Assembly (NCBI RefSeq): GCF_009829075.1
Contig: NZ_WUQZ01000009.1
Coordinates: forward strand, 48,654-112,653
Direction: 5' to 3'
DNA from: Sphingobacterium composti
GTDB taxonomy: Bacteria; Bacteroidota; Bacteroidia; Sphingobacteriales; Sphingobacteriaceae
Length of the DNA stretch: 64,000 nt
The translations under genes and the position numbers were made by a program. The number at the start of each line of letters is the position of its first letter. The stretch's first letter is position 1. The notes under the pieces are model-generated. The model had not been told where the DNA came from and ran no database searches. It worked only from the letters and a program-made list of their open reading frames with translations. This document shows positions 44,910 to 53,614 of the stretch, piece by piece.

Positions 44910-45449
44910 ATGAAAAAGATTTTTGCTATTTTGACATTCTTCACATTGAGCATCAGTGCTACTTTCGCACAGCGCCTTGCCTATGTAGATTCTGAATATA
45001 TATTGAGACACGTACCTGAATATACTTCAGCCCAAAAACAAATTGACGATCTTACCAAAAAATGGCAAGACGATATTGATAACCAATATGCAGACATTGA
45101 AAAATTGTATAAGGCTTATCAAAATGATCATTCCTTATTGAGTGAGGATATGCGTAGACGTCGAGAAGATGAGATTGTAAACAAAGAGAAACAAGTAAAA
45201 GATTTGCAACGTCAAAAGTTTAGCTATGGTGGTGATTTGGAAAAAGAAAGAACAAGATTGTTCCAACCGATTCAAGATAAAGTGGCTAAAGCAATTCAAG
45301 ATTTTGCAAAAGCACAAGGCTTTGATTTTATCGTAAATAAAGGGAGTGAGTTGACATTTTTATATGTAAATCCTACTTTAGATAAAAGTAATGATATCAT
45401 CACAAAATTAGGCTACAAACCTAATCCTGCGCTACTACAAGCAAATTAA
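44910..45449 (+). CDS. OmpH/Skp family periplasmic chaperone (first copy)
   Basis: A 179-residue protein with a signal peptide ending near TFAQ, starting the mature part with RLAYVDSEYILRHVPEY, the family start. Long helical coiled-coil arms cover about residues 40-110. Skp chaperones hold unfolded outer-membrane proteins for BamA. It directly follows bamA by 55 bases and is paired with a second paralogue. Confidence 0.9.
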   Translation: MKKIFAILTFFTLSISATFAQRLAYVDSEYILRHVPEYTSAQKQIDDLTKKWQDDIDNQYADIEKLYKAYQNDHSLLSEDMRRRREDEIVNKEKQVKDLQRQKFSYGGDLEKERTRLFQPIQDKVAKAIQDFAKAQGFDFIVNKGSELTFLYVNPTLDKSNDIITKLGYKPNPALLQAN

Positions 45450-45497
45450 TAAAAGAATAAAACTGATTTATTAACATAGAAAATAGTATAGAAAAAT

Positions 45498-45505
45498 TAC
45501 TTTTG
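45498..45505 (+). promoter_or_regulatory. -7 box of the second ompH gene
   Basis: TACTTTTG matches TAnnTTTG, 17 bases before the ATG, suggesting that the second Skp gene can be expressed separately from bamA. Confidence 0.5.
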
Positions 45506-45522
45506 TAAGTATTGAGATTAAA

Positions 45523-46065
45523 ATGAAAAGAATGAAAAATTTATTAAAAGGAGCAGTATTATTTATCGGTATGTTTGCAGCTACTACTGTTGCAAATGCA
45601 CAACAAAAAATTGGCCATATCAACGCTGACGAAATATTTCAACAAACAGCGGATTTTAAAACAGCGACAGATCAGTTGAAAGTTTTGAGTGATGCAAAAC
45701 AGAAAGAAATCCAAGATATGGTTGCTTTACTACAAGCTAAAGAAAAAGAAGCTAACGATTTGATGTTAAATCAAAGTGAAGCAAACAAAGCAGAAACACA
45801 AACCAAATTACAGGCTATTGGTCAAGAATATCAACAAATGCAAACTCGTGTACAAGAAGTACAAAAAGTAGCGCAAGAAGAAGTTGGTAAGAAACAACAA
45901 GAATTAATGGCTCCTATCCAAACAAAAGTAATGAATGCAATTACTGCGGTAGCGAAAGAAAAAGGTTATGCGTATATCTTTGACATCGGATCTGGTGCGG
46001 CAGTTTATTATGCAGGTGGTGATGACGTATCAGCAGACGTAAAAGCTAAATTAGGTATTAAATAA
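45523..46065 (+). CDS. OmpH/Skp family periplasmic chaperone (second copy)
   Basis: A 180-residue paralogue of the preceding gene product. The signal peptide ends near ANAQ and the mature start is QKIGHINADEIFQQ. The central coiled coil is rich in Lys, Gln and Glu. It has its own promoter box and a strong terminator, so it probably has independent control. Confidence 0.9.
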   Translation: MKRMKNLLKGAVLFIGMFAATTVANAQQKIGHINADEIFQQTADFKTATDQLKVLSDAKQKEIQDMVALLQAKEKEANDLMLNQSEANKAETQTKLQAIGQEYQQMQTRVQEVQKVAQEEVGKKQQELMAPIQTKVMNAITAVAKEKGYAYIFDIGSGAAVYYAGGDDVSADVKAKLGIK

Positions 46066-46084
46066 GAAATTTATAACTTTCTAC

Positions 46085-46120
46085 AAAAGGTGACTTCTCA
46101 TAAAAGTCACCTTTTTTTTT
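46085..46120 (+). terminator. terminator of the bamA-ompH cluster
   Basis: AAAAGGTGACTT pairs with AAGTCACCTTTT around a 7-base loop and is followed by a run of nine T, a textbook intrinsic terminator. Confidence 0.9.
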
Positions 46121-46150
46121 GTTTACAATTTTTAATCGCTCTAAATTATT

Positions 46151-46170
46151 ATATTATGCATGCATAATAT
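46151..46170. promoter_or_regulatory. perfect 20-bp palindrome, likely operator
   Basis: ATATTATGCATGCATAATAT is a perfect palindrome. Its centre lies about 23 bases before the TAnnTTTG box of the next gene, so it covers the -33 region. That is the expected place for a dimeric activator or repressor. The regulator is unknown. Confidence 0.55.
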
Positions 46171-46182
46171 TAGCAAGATTGT

Positions 46183-46190
46183 TATATTTG
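46183..46190 (+). promoter_or_regulatory. -7 box of the iron-sulfur redox module
   Basis: TATATTTG matches TAnnTTTG, 22 bases before the ATG at 46213. Confidence 0.6.
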
Positions 46191-46212
46191 TTTATAAACC
46201 TGAATAAACATT

Positions 46213-47505
46213 ATGATAAGCCAACTATTATTTGCTATCGTATTAATTGCAGCGCTCTTGCTTTTTTATAAAAATGCAAGCAAAATCTATCAAAATATAA
46301 GACTGGGAAAATCAGTTAATAGATTTGATAATCCATCCCTTCGTATGAAAACGATGTTATTGGTAGCTTTTGGACAGAAAAAAATGTTTAAAAGACCAAT
46401 CCCAGCTTTATTGCACTTATTTGTATACGTAGGCTTTATTATCATCAACATTGAGATGATAGAAATTGTAGTAGATGGTTTATTTGGTACCCATCGTGTC
46501 CTATCCTTCTTCGGTGGCATTTATGACTTTTTAATTGCCTCATTTGAAATATTAGCATTTACTGTTCTTATTTCATGCCTAATATTCTTAATTAGAAGAA
46601 ACATCCTAAAATTGAAACGACTTAACCAAGCAGAGTTGAACAATTGGCCTAAAACAGATGCCAACTATATTCTCATAGCCGAAATACTATTGATGAGTGC
46701 ATTTTTGTTTATGAATGCTGCCGACTTGAAATTACAGTCATTACCTGCTGAGCATTATACACCAGCAGGTTCCTTCCCCATTAGTCAATACTTAGTTACT
46801 CTTTTGCCAGAAACTATTTCTAGTTTAATCTTAATCGAAAGATTCAGCTGGTGGTTTCATATAGTCGGTGTACTTGCTTTCATGAACTACTTGCCGATAT
46901 CCAAACATCTACATATCCTATTAGCATTTCCTAATACATATTTTTCAAATTTAGATCCTAAAGGCAAATTTGAAAACATGGAATCTGTTACGGCAGAAGT
47001 GAAAGCTATGCTAGACCCGTCTCTACCTCCACCTTCTGGAGAAGTAAGCAGATTCGGGGTTAAAGATGTACAAGACTTAACTTGGAAAAATCTATTAGAT
47101 GCTTACACGTGTACAGAATGTGGTCGATGTACTGCAGCTTGCCCTGCAAATATTACGGGGAAATTATTATCACCGCGTAAGATTATGATGGATACCCGTG
47201 ATCGTCTGGAAGAAGTAGGAAAGAATATTGACAAGAATAAAACATATATTGACGATGGAAAATCCTTAATAGATTCCTTTATCAGAAGAGAAGAGATATG
47301 GGCGTGTACAAGTTGTAATGCCTGTGTAGAACAGTGTCCAGTAAATATTAATCCATTGGAAATAATCATGGGCTTACGCCAATATGCCATCATGGAAGAA
47401 TCACAAGCTCCATCAAGTATAAACAATATGTTGGGAAACCTAGAAAATAATGGTGCTCCATGGAAATACGCTCAAGCTGATCGCGCAAATTGGACTCAAA
47501 ATTAA
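46213..47505 (+). CDS. membrane-bound (4Fe-4S)2 protein, heterodisulfide-reductase-like
   Basis: A 430-residue protein. The N-terminal half (about 1-250) has five or so transmembrane helices resembling NarI/HdrE-type cytochrome subunits, with histidines such as in LLHLFVYVG and WWFHIVGV that could bind heme. The C-terminal part carries two Cys motifs for 4Fe-4S clusters, CTECGRCTAACP and CTSCNACVEQCP. With the next gene it forms an electron-transfer pair, perhaps between quinones and a soluble partner. The substrate is unknown. Transcribed from the promoter behind the palindrome. Confidence 0.85.
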   Translation: MISQLLFAIVLIAALLLFYKNASKIYQNIRLGKSVNRFDNPSLRMKTMLLVAFGQKKMFKRPIPALLHLFVYVGFIIINIEMIEIVVDGLFGTHRVLSFFGGIYDFLIASFEILAFTVLISCLIFLIRRNILKLKRLNQAELNNWPKTDANYILIAEILLMSAFLFMNAADLKLQSLPAEHYTPAGSFPISQYLVTLLPETISSLILIERFSWWFHIVGVLAFMNYLPISKHLHILLAFPNTYFSNLDPKGKFENMESVTAEVKAMLDPSLPPPSGEVSRFGVKDVQDLTWKNLLDAYTCTECGRCTAACPANITGKLLSPRKIMMDTRDRLEEVGKNIDKNKTYIDDGKSLIDSFIRREEIWACTSCNACVEQCPVNINPLEIIMGLRQYAIMEESQAPSSINNMLGNLENNGAPWKYAQADRANWTQN

Positions 47506-47516
47506 AATAGCTAAAC

Positions 47517-48311
47517 ATGGAAAATAACTTACATATCCCTACTGTAGCCGAACTCTTAGCCAATGGCGAATCACCTGCTTTATTGTTTTGGGTAGGATGC
47601 GCAGGTTCTTTTGATGAACGTGCGAAACGTATCACACGTGATATCTGCAAAATTCTCCATCATGTAGGAATTAAATTTGCGATATTGGGAACGGAAGAAA
47701 GCTGCACAGGTGATCCTGCTAAACGTGCAGGTAATGAATTTGTATTCCAAATGCAAGCTATGATGAATATTCAGGTATTGGATGGCTATGAGATAAAAAA
47801 AATTGTAACAGCATGTCCGCACTGCTTTAATACCTTAAAAAACGAATATCCGTCTTTGGGTGGGCATTACGAAGTAATTCATCATACACAATTAATTCAG
47901 TCCTTGATTGATGAGGGAAAATTAAAACCCAGTGATGGCAATGAATTCAAAGGAAAAAAAATAACCTACCACGACCCTTGCTATTTAGGGCGTGCAAATG
48001 AGGTTTATGAAGCTCCTCGAAAAGTATTAGAAGCCTTAGATGCTGATTTAGTTGAACTAAAACGTTGCCGTAGCAACGGATTATGCTGTGGTGCTGGTGG
48101 TGCGCAAATGTTTAAAGAACCAGAATCCGGGAAAAAAGATATCAATGTAGAACGCATTGAAGATGTGATCGAAAGTAATGCTAATATTGTAGCTGCAGCT
48201 TGTCCATTTTGCATGACTATGTTACGTGATGGAGTTAAAGTCAAAGAAAAAGAGCAAGAAATACAGGTTTTAGATATTGCGGAGATTACCGTAAGGGCGA
48301 ACAAGTTATAA
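47517..48311 (+). CDS. CCG-domain Fe-S protein, HdrB/LutA-like
   Basis: A 264-residue cytoplasmic protein with two cysteine-rich CCG-type domains. The first contains WVGCAGSFDERAKR, EESCTGDPAKRAG and ACPHCFNTLKNEYP. The second contains YHDPCYLGRANEVYEAPR, CCGAGGAQMF and ACPFCMTMLRDG. In heterodisulfide reductase HdrB these motifs bind noncubane 4Fe-4S clusters at the catalytic site; the same domain pair occurs in lactate-utilisation and glycolate-oxidase iron-sulfur subunits. It begins 11 bases after the membrane subunit, so the two form one unit. The electron donor is not encoded here. Confidence 0.87.
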   Translation: MENNLHIPTVAELLANGESPALLFWVGCAGSFDERAKRITRDICKILHHVGIKFAILGTEESCTGDPAKRAGNEFVFQMQAMMNIQVLDGYEIKKIVTACPHCFNTLKNEYPSLGGHYEVIHHTQLIQSLIDEGKLKPSDGNEFKGKKITYHDPCYLGRANEVYEAPRKVLEALDADLVELKRCRSNGLCCGAGGAQMFKEPESGKKDINVERIEDVIESNANIVAAACPFCMTMLRDGVKVKEKEQEIQVLDIAEITVRANKL

Positions 48312-48316
48312 TGCAA

Positions 48317-48343
48317 AAAGCGGAAAGTTGAACTTTCCGCTTT
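48317..48343. terminator. terminator after the redox module, before tRNA-Leu
   Basis: AAAGCGGAAAGTT pairs with AACTTTCCGCTTT, with a T-rich tail on the plus strand. It can also end the tRNA transcript coming from the other side. Confidence 0.85.
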
Positions 48344-48352
48344 CTGTCTTTG

Positions 48353-48436
48353 TACCTAGGAGCAGATTCGAACTGCCACGCTCTTGCGAGCGCCACCCCC
48401 TCAAGATGGTGCGTCTACCAATTTCGCCACCTAGGT
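48353..48436 (-). tRNA. tRNA-Leu(GAG)
   Basis: An 84-base class II tRNA with long variable arm on the minus strand. The acceptor arms ACCTAGG and CCTAGGT pair perfectly. The anticodon stem CCATC/GGTGG encloses the loop with GAG at the anticodon position, preceded by T33. The T-arm reads GCAGTTCGAATCTGC. The discriminator is A and CCA is not encoded. It decodes CUC and CUU leucine codons. Confidence 0.93.
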
Positions 48437-48480
48437 GTTTGTAGGCACAAAAATATATCTTTTTTTAATACTTACAAGAG

Positions 48481-49371
48481 CTAGTCAGATAATATTTTAG
48501 TATAATTTTTTTGTACCAATTGCTGAATAATGCCATCCACCAGACCGACACGGGGAGCCACAATATTTTTCAGATGACCAGACTTCATGATTGTTAAAAA
48601 TATTTCAGCAGCAGGTATAATTACATCAGCTCTATCTGAACGTAATCCCAAGTCATAAATACGATCTTTTAGAGAATAAGAATTCAAATGTTCATAGATC
48701 GCTCTTAACTTAGCATAACTAAAAGGCTTATCTTCTCCCTTATTTGCTATTCTAGATAGTTTATTGATATTTCCACCGGTTCCTATCCCATAGATATCTT
48801 TATATCCTTTAGTGATTTCTTTGACCCAGGTTCGCATATCTTGCCAAGTTTCTGGCGTATCTTGGTTATCCAAAATGCGGATGGTACCCAAGTTAAATGA
48901 ACGAGAACCTTTTAATTCTCCATTTGCGAATAAAGATATTTCAGTACTTCCGCCACCCACATCTATATACAAATATGCTTTATCTCTATCCATTATACCG
49001 CTTAGATAAGCATTATAGATAATCTTAGCTTCAACTCCACCATCGATTATTCGAATATCAATACCGACTTCTTTACACGCCGCTACCACTTGTGCTCCGT
49101 TCTCAGAATCACGCATAGCCGAAGTTGCACAGGCGATGTAATCGCTTACTTTGTATACATCGATCAGATCTTTGAAGGCACGCATCGTCTTGACCATATC
49201 CTCAAACTTAGCTGGTGAAATTTTCTTATCCACAAAAGCATCATCTCCAAGACGCAATGGAACACGCAATAATGTATTTTTGGTATAAGATATTTTATTA
49301 TCTTTTCGTAAGATATCTGCAATTAGTAAGCGAACTGCATTTGATCCAATGTCTATAGCTGCAAATCTCAA
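48481..49371 (-). CDS. Ppx/GppA-family phosphatase, TTG start
   Basis: A 296-residue short exopolyphosphatase/guanosine pentaphosphatase-family protein of the actin-like ATPase fold. Phosphate motifs are AAIDIGSNAVRLLIAD at the N-terminus, IDVGGGSTEISLF, and GTGGNINKLSR. It may degrade polyphosphate or pppGpp; which one is uncertain. The start is TTG at 49371, fixed by the conserved N-terminus; no ATG lies just upstream. A TACTTTTG box overlaps the start codon, so the true promoter must lie further out or the match is chance. Confidence 0.9.
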   Translation of the reverse strand: MRFAAIDIGSNAVRLLIADILRKDNKISYTKNTLLRVPLRLGDDAFVDKKISPAKFEDMVKTMRAFKDLIDVYKVSDYIACATSAMRDSENGAQVVAACKEVGIDIRIIDGGVEAKIIYNAYLSGIMDRDKAYLYIDVGGGSTEISLFANGELKGSRSFNLGTIRILDNQDTPETWQDMRTWVKEITKGYKDIYGIGTGGNINKLSRIANKGEDKPFSYAKLRAIYEHLNSYSLKDRIYDLGLRSDRADVIIPAAEIFLTIMKSGHLKNIVAPRVGLVDGIIQQLVQKNYTKILSD

Positions 49372-49507
49372 AAGTAAATTTTTAGTTGTAAATAAATATG
49401 TCTACAAGAACCAAATTACTATTACATAATTAAATTTTTGTTAACAGAATGTTAATCTTAAATTTAGGACTTATAAAATCAATAAAAAATAATATTTCTG
49501 TAAAAAT

Positions 49508-49536
49508 AAAAGCAGCGAAGTAAATTCGCTGCTTTT
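49508..49536. terminator. terminator of the small membrane protein gene
   Basis: AAAAGCAGCGAA pairs with TTCGCTGCTTTT around a 5-base loop, in the gap between the ppx start and the stop of the small minus-strand gene. Confidence 0.85.
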
Positions 49537-49574
49537 ATAAATATTTTTTAAGGAGTATTCCGAAAAGTCTACTC

Positions 49575-49829
49575 TTATTTTGTACCGAAACCTAAAATTT
49601 TAAAAACAACCTTGAATGCTATAATCGAAGCAATAACGATTGCAACATTAGCTATCAAAGAAAACAAAAAAGTATATTGATTCAATGCGCTCACTTCATC
49701 TGGCACGAATCTTACAAACACACCAAATAAACCAAGGATAATAGCAATAGTCAACGTCACATAGTAATGCGTTTGATTAGCATTGTTATCAGTTGTTTTC
49801 GGTTGTCTTTGTGCTGTAGTATTTTCCAT
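49575..49829 (-). CDS. small two-helix membrane protein
   Basis: An 84-residue protein with two hydrophobic helices (about 25-45 and 53-77) and a polar Asn/Gln-rich N-terminus. Its ending, VVFKILGFGTK, is the only feature that stands out. I recognise no named family. It has its own terminator, and its frame ends cleanly, so it is probably a real gene. Confidence 0.65.
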   Translation of the reverse strand: MENTTAQRQPKTTDNNANQTHYYVTLTIAIILGLFGVFVRFVPDEVSALNQYTFLFSLIANVAIVIASIIAFKVVFKILGFGTK

Positions 49830-49963
49830 AATAATATGCTCTTTTTTAACTAATGCAAATGTACAAAGTATATCTACATTTCAAAAATAATTTAACCAAT
49901 AAAAACGCCAAATATCCCAACTAATCCCTGAATTATTTTGTAATATTGCTGTGAATTATTGAT

Positions 49964-50500
49964 ATGAGAAATTATTATATAGTCTTATTGCTAATTTTGA
50001 GTACGGCAGTCGTTAAGGCGCAAGCTACTTTTCAACGAATTGATAATTTTGTCATTAAAGAAAATCTTACCTCCAATGGCAAAATTGCGATTGTGGCAGT
50101 CGATTCAGCGGATGCAGCCTTAGATTATATAAATGGAACATTTAAGTTTACTATCAATGGTTTTGAGCAATCATTGGCTTTTCATGATGGTGTAGCAGTA
50201 CCTTCTCATGCTATAGAAAGCTCTACTTTTGTATATTTTAAACATAAAAATCAAGAAAAAACAACTGGTAAACTATATTTCCTATACAAGAAAGAGAATA
50301 AAATCACACCACTTAAAATTAATGGTCTATTGCTCTTGATTATTCCAGCACTTATTTTATTGGTTGCGTATGCTGCTAAAAGATTACTTATTACCTTCAT
50401 CATTTTAGCTATTGTATATGGTTATTTCTCTTATAGCAAAGGACTATCTGTTACACAGATTTTAGAAAGTGCATTTCAGGTTATGAAAAATCTATTTTAA
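49964..50500 (+). CDS. exported protein with two C-terminal membrane helices
   Basis: A 178-residue protein with a signal peptide (ending VVKAQ), an extracytoplasmic beta-rich part (about 20-115) and two transmembrane helices near the C-terminus (about 120-155), followed by a short tail. No family recognised. Its stop codon overlaps the tamL stop by four bases on opposite strands, so the two genes are convergent. Confidence 0.7.
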   Translation: MRNYYIVLLLILSTAVVKAQATFQRIDNFVIKENLTSNGKIAIVAVDSADAALDYINGTFKFTINGFEQSLAFHDGVAVPSHAIESSTFVYFKHKNQEKTTGKLYFLYKKENKITPLKINGLLLLIIPALILLVAYAAKRLLITFIILAIVYGYFSYSKGLSVTQILESAFQVMKNLF

Positions 50501-52842
50501 AAAGGTAGGCCTACTCCAAAATTATATTGGAATAAACTGTAGCGATCAGGTCTGTGGGTATTGAAATAATCTGCTTTGAATTCTTTAGAATTGAATAAAT
50601 GTTGGATTACCCATTGATTTTTGCCTGAAAATTGTGGATCCTTGATTTTCAATCCAGCATCCAAACGAATAGTAAAATAGTCCATATCGAACCGCAAACC
50701 AAATCCTGTTCCCACTGCTATCTGAGAAAAAAACTTATCGAATTTAAAAACACCGCCCTTATTCAATTCATTCTCACGAAGCAGCCAAACATTCCCCATA
50801 TCCAAAAATGTCGCTCCATTGAGCTTTGCCCCTAAAAATCTATTCAAGATCCGGAATCTATATTCTAGGTTGGATTCTAATTTCATTTCGCCCAACTGAT
50901 CCAAATTGCGTAGATTCACACGTAAATCCTCTCGAATTGAACTTCTATTATAATTTCCAGGACCCAATGTACGTGCTTGCCAAGCACGAATACCATTCAT
51001 ACCTCCTGCATAAAAGCTTTTCTCAAATATCAATAAACTCGAATTATTGCCATAAGGAACAATAGCTCCACCATTAAACCGAAATATCAACTGTTGATTG
51101 CCACCGAAATGTTTATATAGTCGGTAATCTATTTCACCTTTGATATATTGAAGATAGGTCACACCGAATATTGTCTTGGAACCATCAGCACTTTTCTGGA
51201 AATTTAAAACATTATTCAAAAGCCCCAAAGTAGATCCACTCATATCAAAAGATCCTCGAAAAAACTGAAAATTATCAAGGGTTTGCAACTTCTTTGCATT
51301 GTAAGTCAGTGCATATTGAGCGCCTAATCCAAAATATTGTCTGTCATTGGAAGCAATATACAATTGATAACCTTCTTGTTCTAGCTCTGCTCTGAAAGCG
51401 GCATCAAACTGACCATCGCGATATTCTACAACAATAGGCGTATAACTGTGTTGCAAATTTGGTGTCTGCCACCAAGAATAATTCAAGGTATTAATAAAAT
51501 AACTATTTGTATACGTGCGATCCTGATCAAAAAATTGGATATTCGAAGATAGTGTTGTTCTCGGTAATCCAAATCTTCCTGTATTCCCCCAGCCAAAAGG
51601 CAAGAGCATACGTGGAATAACTAAACTCACTCCTGCTTGAAAATCATTATTAAAAACCTTTTGTGATAATTTACCTGGCAATCTTGGATCAAAGAGAACA
51701 CCGTATTTCAACTTCAACTCCAACAATTCGGAACCACCGAAGATATTTCGGTGAGAAAATGTATTTCCTATATTGAATCCGCTCATTCCTGAGCTAAAAG
51801 TATATTCACCTTCAATCTGATTTGACATCAATGACCGAGGCGTCAATTCATAATTTACATTTAAGAGACTGTCGCCTTCCTTTTCGTAATTAATCTTGAC
51901 GCTACGAAATCCATTCATTTCGTACAATCTATCGTAAGACAAATTCTCGTTTCCAAGACTATATTTATCTCCTTCACGCAAATACATATAACGTGCAAGA
52001 GGTTTAAGTTTGTATCTGGAACTGTGATCTACGACATCAATACCATAAATTGAATCTCTGACTACTTCCGTACTTGTAGAAATTGTACCGTCATATTTAT
52101 TAATCTTTAATGAAACATCATTGATTCGATAAGCCTTAAGTGTGGTTGAGTCTGGCACAGAAACTTGAATCTCAATATCTGCGGTTTCGGCATTACGATT
52201 CGTGTCTACCGCAATACGCATATACTGTCTCAAATAGTCGTAATATCCTTCGTTGCGCATGGCATCGTACAAAGATTCACGCAACTCAGCAAAATCATTA
52301 ACATTATATGATATACCAGTTTTTAAATTAGATTTATCTTCTACATTTTTCTTATAAACATTTGCGGTATAATCTGCATCAAAATTTGTCGTAATCTTAC
52401 CAATTCGAAATACGGAATCAGGAATTGCTTCAAAATTAATCTTAGATTTTTTGTTTGCAACAGTAATATTCGAGGTAACTTGAGCTCTAAAATATCCCCG
52501 TGTGTGCAAAAATCGTTGAATTTGAATAGCTGATAATTCGACTAACGAAGTGTCTAAAATACGAGGTGCTTCCCCCACAGAACGTAGCTTTTCAGTCTTG
52601 TACCTACCCGCACGAGTGTTGAATATATTATAGATAGTTAAATTCAACGCTGAATTAGGGCGAATTTCATTCGAAATATATTGGTATGCATCTTCCTTTA
52701 AATGTACAGGAAAACCTTCCAAATCAACTTTTGTAACCAGAGCTTGATCTTCTTCTAAATATTTTGCGGAACGGCAAGATTCAAAAAATAAAAGTAAAAA
52801 TGCTATACTTGCAATAAAAAATAGTCTACTCTTTTTATTCAT
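50497..52842 (-). CDS. tamL: translocation and assembly module lipoprotein TamL (Omp85 family)
   Basis: A 781-residue Omp85-family protein that starts with a lipoprotein signal (lipobox FESC, Cys22), the feature separating Bacteroidota TamL from BamA. POTRA-like domains occupy about residues 30-350 and a 16-strand-type barrel follows, ending in YNFGVGLPF. TamL works with an inner-membrane TamB partner to insert outer-membrane proteins; tamB is not in this window. Divergent from the RNA methyltransferase gene with only 7 bases between the two starts. Confidence 0.88.
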   Translation of the reverse strand: MNKKSRLFFIASIAFLLLFFESCRSAKYLEEDQALVTKVDLEGFPVHLKEDAYQYISNEIRPNSALNLTIYNIFNTRAGRYKTEKLRSVGEAPRILDTSLVELSAIQIQRFLHTRGYFRAQVTSNITVANKKSKINFEAIPDSVFRIGKITTNFDADYTANVYKKNVEDKSNLKTGISYNVNDFAELRESLYDAMRNEGYYDYLRQYMRIAVDTNRNAETADIEIQVSVPDSTTLKAYRINDVSLKINKYDGTISTSTEVVRDSIYGIDVVDHSSRYKLKPLARYMYLREGDKYSLGNENLSYDRLYEMNGFRSVKINYEKEGDSLLNVNYELTPRSLMSNQIEGEYTFSSGMSGFNIGNTFSHRNIFGGSELLELKLKYGVLFDPRLPGKLSQKVFNNDFQAGVSLVIPRMLLPFGWGNTGRFGLPRTTLSSNIQFFDQDRTYTNSYFINTLNYSWWQTPNLQHSYTPIVVEYRDGQFDAAFRAELEQEGYQLYIASNDRQYFGLGAQYALTYNAKKLQTLDNFQFFRGSFDMSGSTLGLLNNVLNFQKSADGSKTIFGVTYLQYIKGEIDYRLYKHFGGNQQLIFRFNGGAIVPYGNNSSLLIFEKSFYAGGMNGIRAWQARTLGPGNYNRSSIREDLRVNLRNLDQLGEMKLESNLEYRFRILNRFLGAKLNGATFLDMGNVWLLRENELNKGGVFKFDKFFSQIAVGTGFGLRFDMDYFTIRLDAGLKIKDPQFSGKNQWVIQHLFNSKEFKADYFNTHRPDRYSLFQYNFGVGLPF

Positions 52843-52849
52843 TAATTCG

Positions 52850-53599
52850 ATGTTATCAAAAGCTCAAATAAGTTTAATTACTTCGTTACAAAACAAGAAA
52901 TTCCGTTTACAACATCAAGTTTTTGTAGTTGAGGGAATTAAATCCGTATTAGAGTTCGTCAATTCTTCATACAAGGTACAAAAAATATACGCTACCCCAC
53001 AAGCGCTAACAAAGTTGGATAAAATCCCGCATAATATAAAATTAGAGGAAGTTAGCGAACAAGAATTCTCTAAAATTAGTGGTCTAAAGACACCACAGGG
53101 TGCTCTAGCCCTTGTAGAGATTCCTCAAAATAATGAGCTTAAAAAACAAGATTTATATGGCAAACACAGCTTAGTATTAGATGATGTTCAAGACCCTGGC
53201 AATCTCGGCACCATCATACGCACTGCAGAATGGTTTGGCATCAAACATATAATTTGTTCCATCGGAACTGTCGATGCCTACAACCCTAAAGTCGTACAAG
53301 CAACAATGGGATCCCTTTCACGCGTGCAGTTGTATTATGTGGATTTAGAAAAATTTATTAAAAAAAATACATTGCCGACTTTTGGAGCTTTGCTTAATGG
53401 TGATTCCATATATAAAACTGACTTTGGAAATGAAGGGTTGATTATCATGGGAAATGAGGGAAATGGCATCCGTCCAAATTTAATTTCGAAGATAGATACA
53501 GCAGTTACTATTCCACGTGTCGGAGAAGCTGAATCTTTAAATGTTGCAATAGCAGCGACAATATTTTGTTCTGAAATCAGCAGACAACAACTCAAATAA
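52850..53599 (+). CDS. TrmH/SpoU family RNA methyltransferase
   Basis: A 249-residue SPOUT methyltransferase adding 2'-O-methyl groups to rRNA or tRNA. An N-terminal substrate-binding domain (about 1-95, KFRLQHQVFVVEGIKSVLEF) precedes the SPOUT core. Motif 1 is DDVQDPGNLGTIIRTAEWFG, motif 2 IIMGNEGNGI and motif 3 IPRVGEAESLNVAIAA, forming the knot. Which RNA position it modifies is not known. It is followed after 15 bases by the MFS gene. Confidence 0.9.
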   Translation: MLSKAQISLITSLQNKKFRLQHQVFVVEGIKSVLEFVNSSYKVQKIYATPQALTKLDKIPHNIKLEEVSEQEFSKISGLKTPQGALALVEIPQNNELKKQDLYGKHSLVLDDVQDPGNLGTIIRTAEWFGIKHIICSIGTVDAYNPKVVQATMGSLSRVQLYYVDLEKFIKKNTLPTFGALLNGDSIYKTDFGNEGLIIMGNEGNGIRPNLISKIDTAVTIPRVGEAESLNVAIAATIFCSEISRQQLK

Positions 53600-53614
53600 G
53601 AAACACACAAAACT

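Noticed and set aside
49369..49376. promoter of the Ppx/GppA gene
   Set aside because: The TACTTTTG match overlaps the TTG start codon, so transcription would start inside the gene; treated as probable chance.
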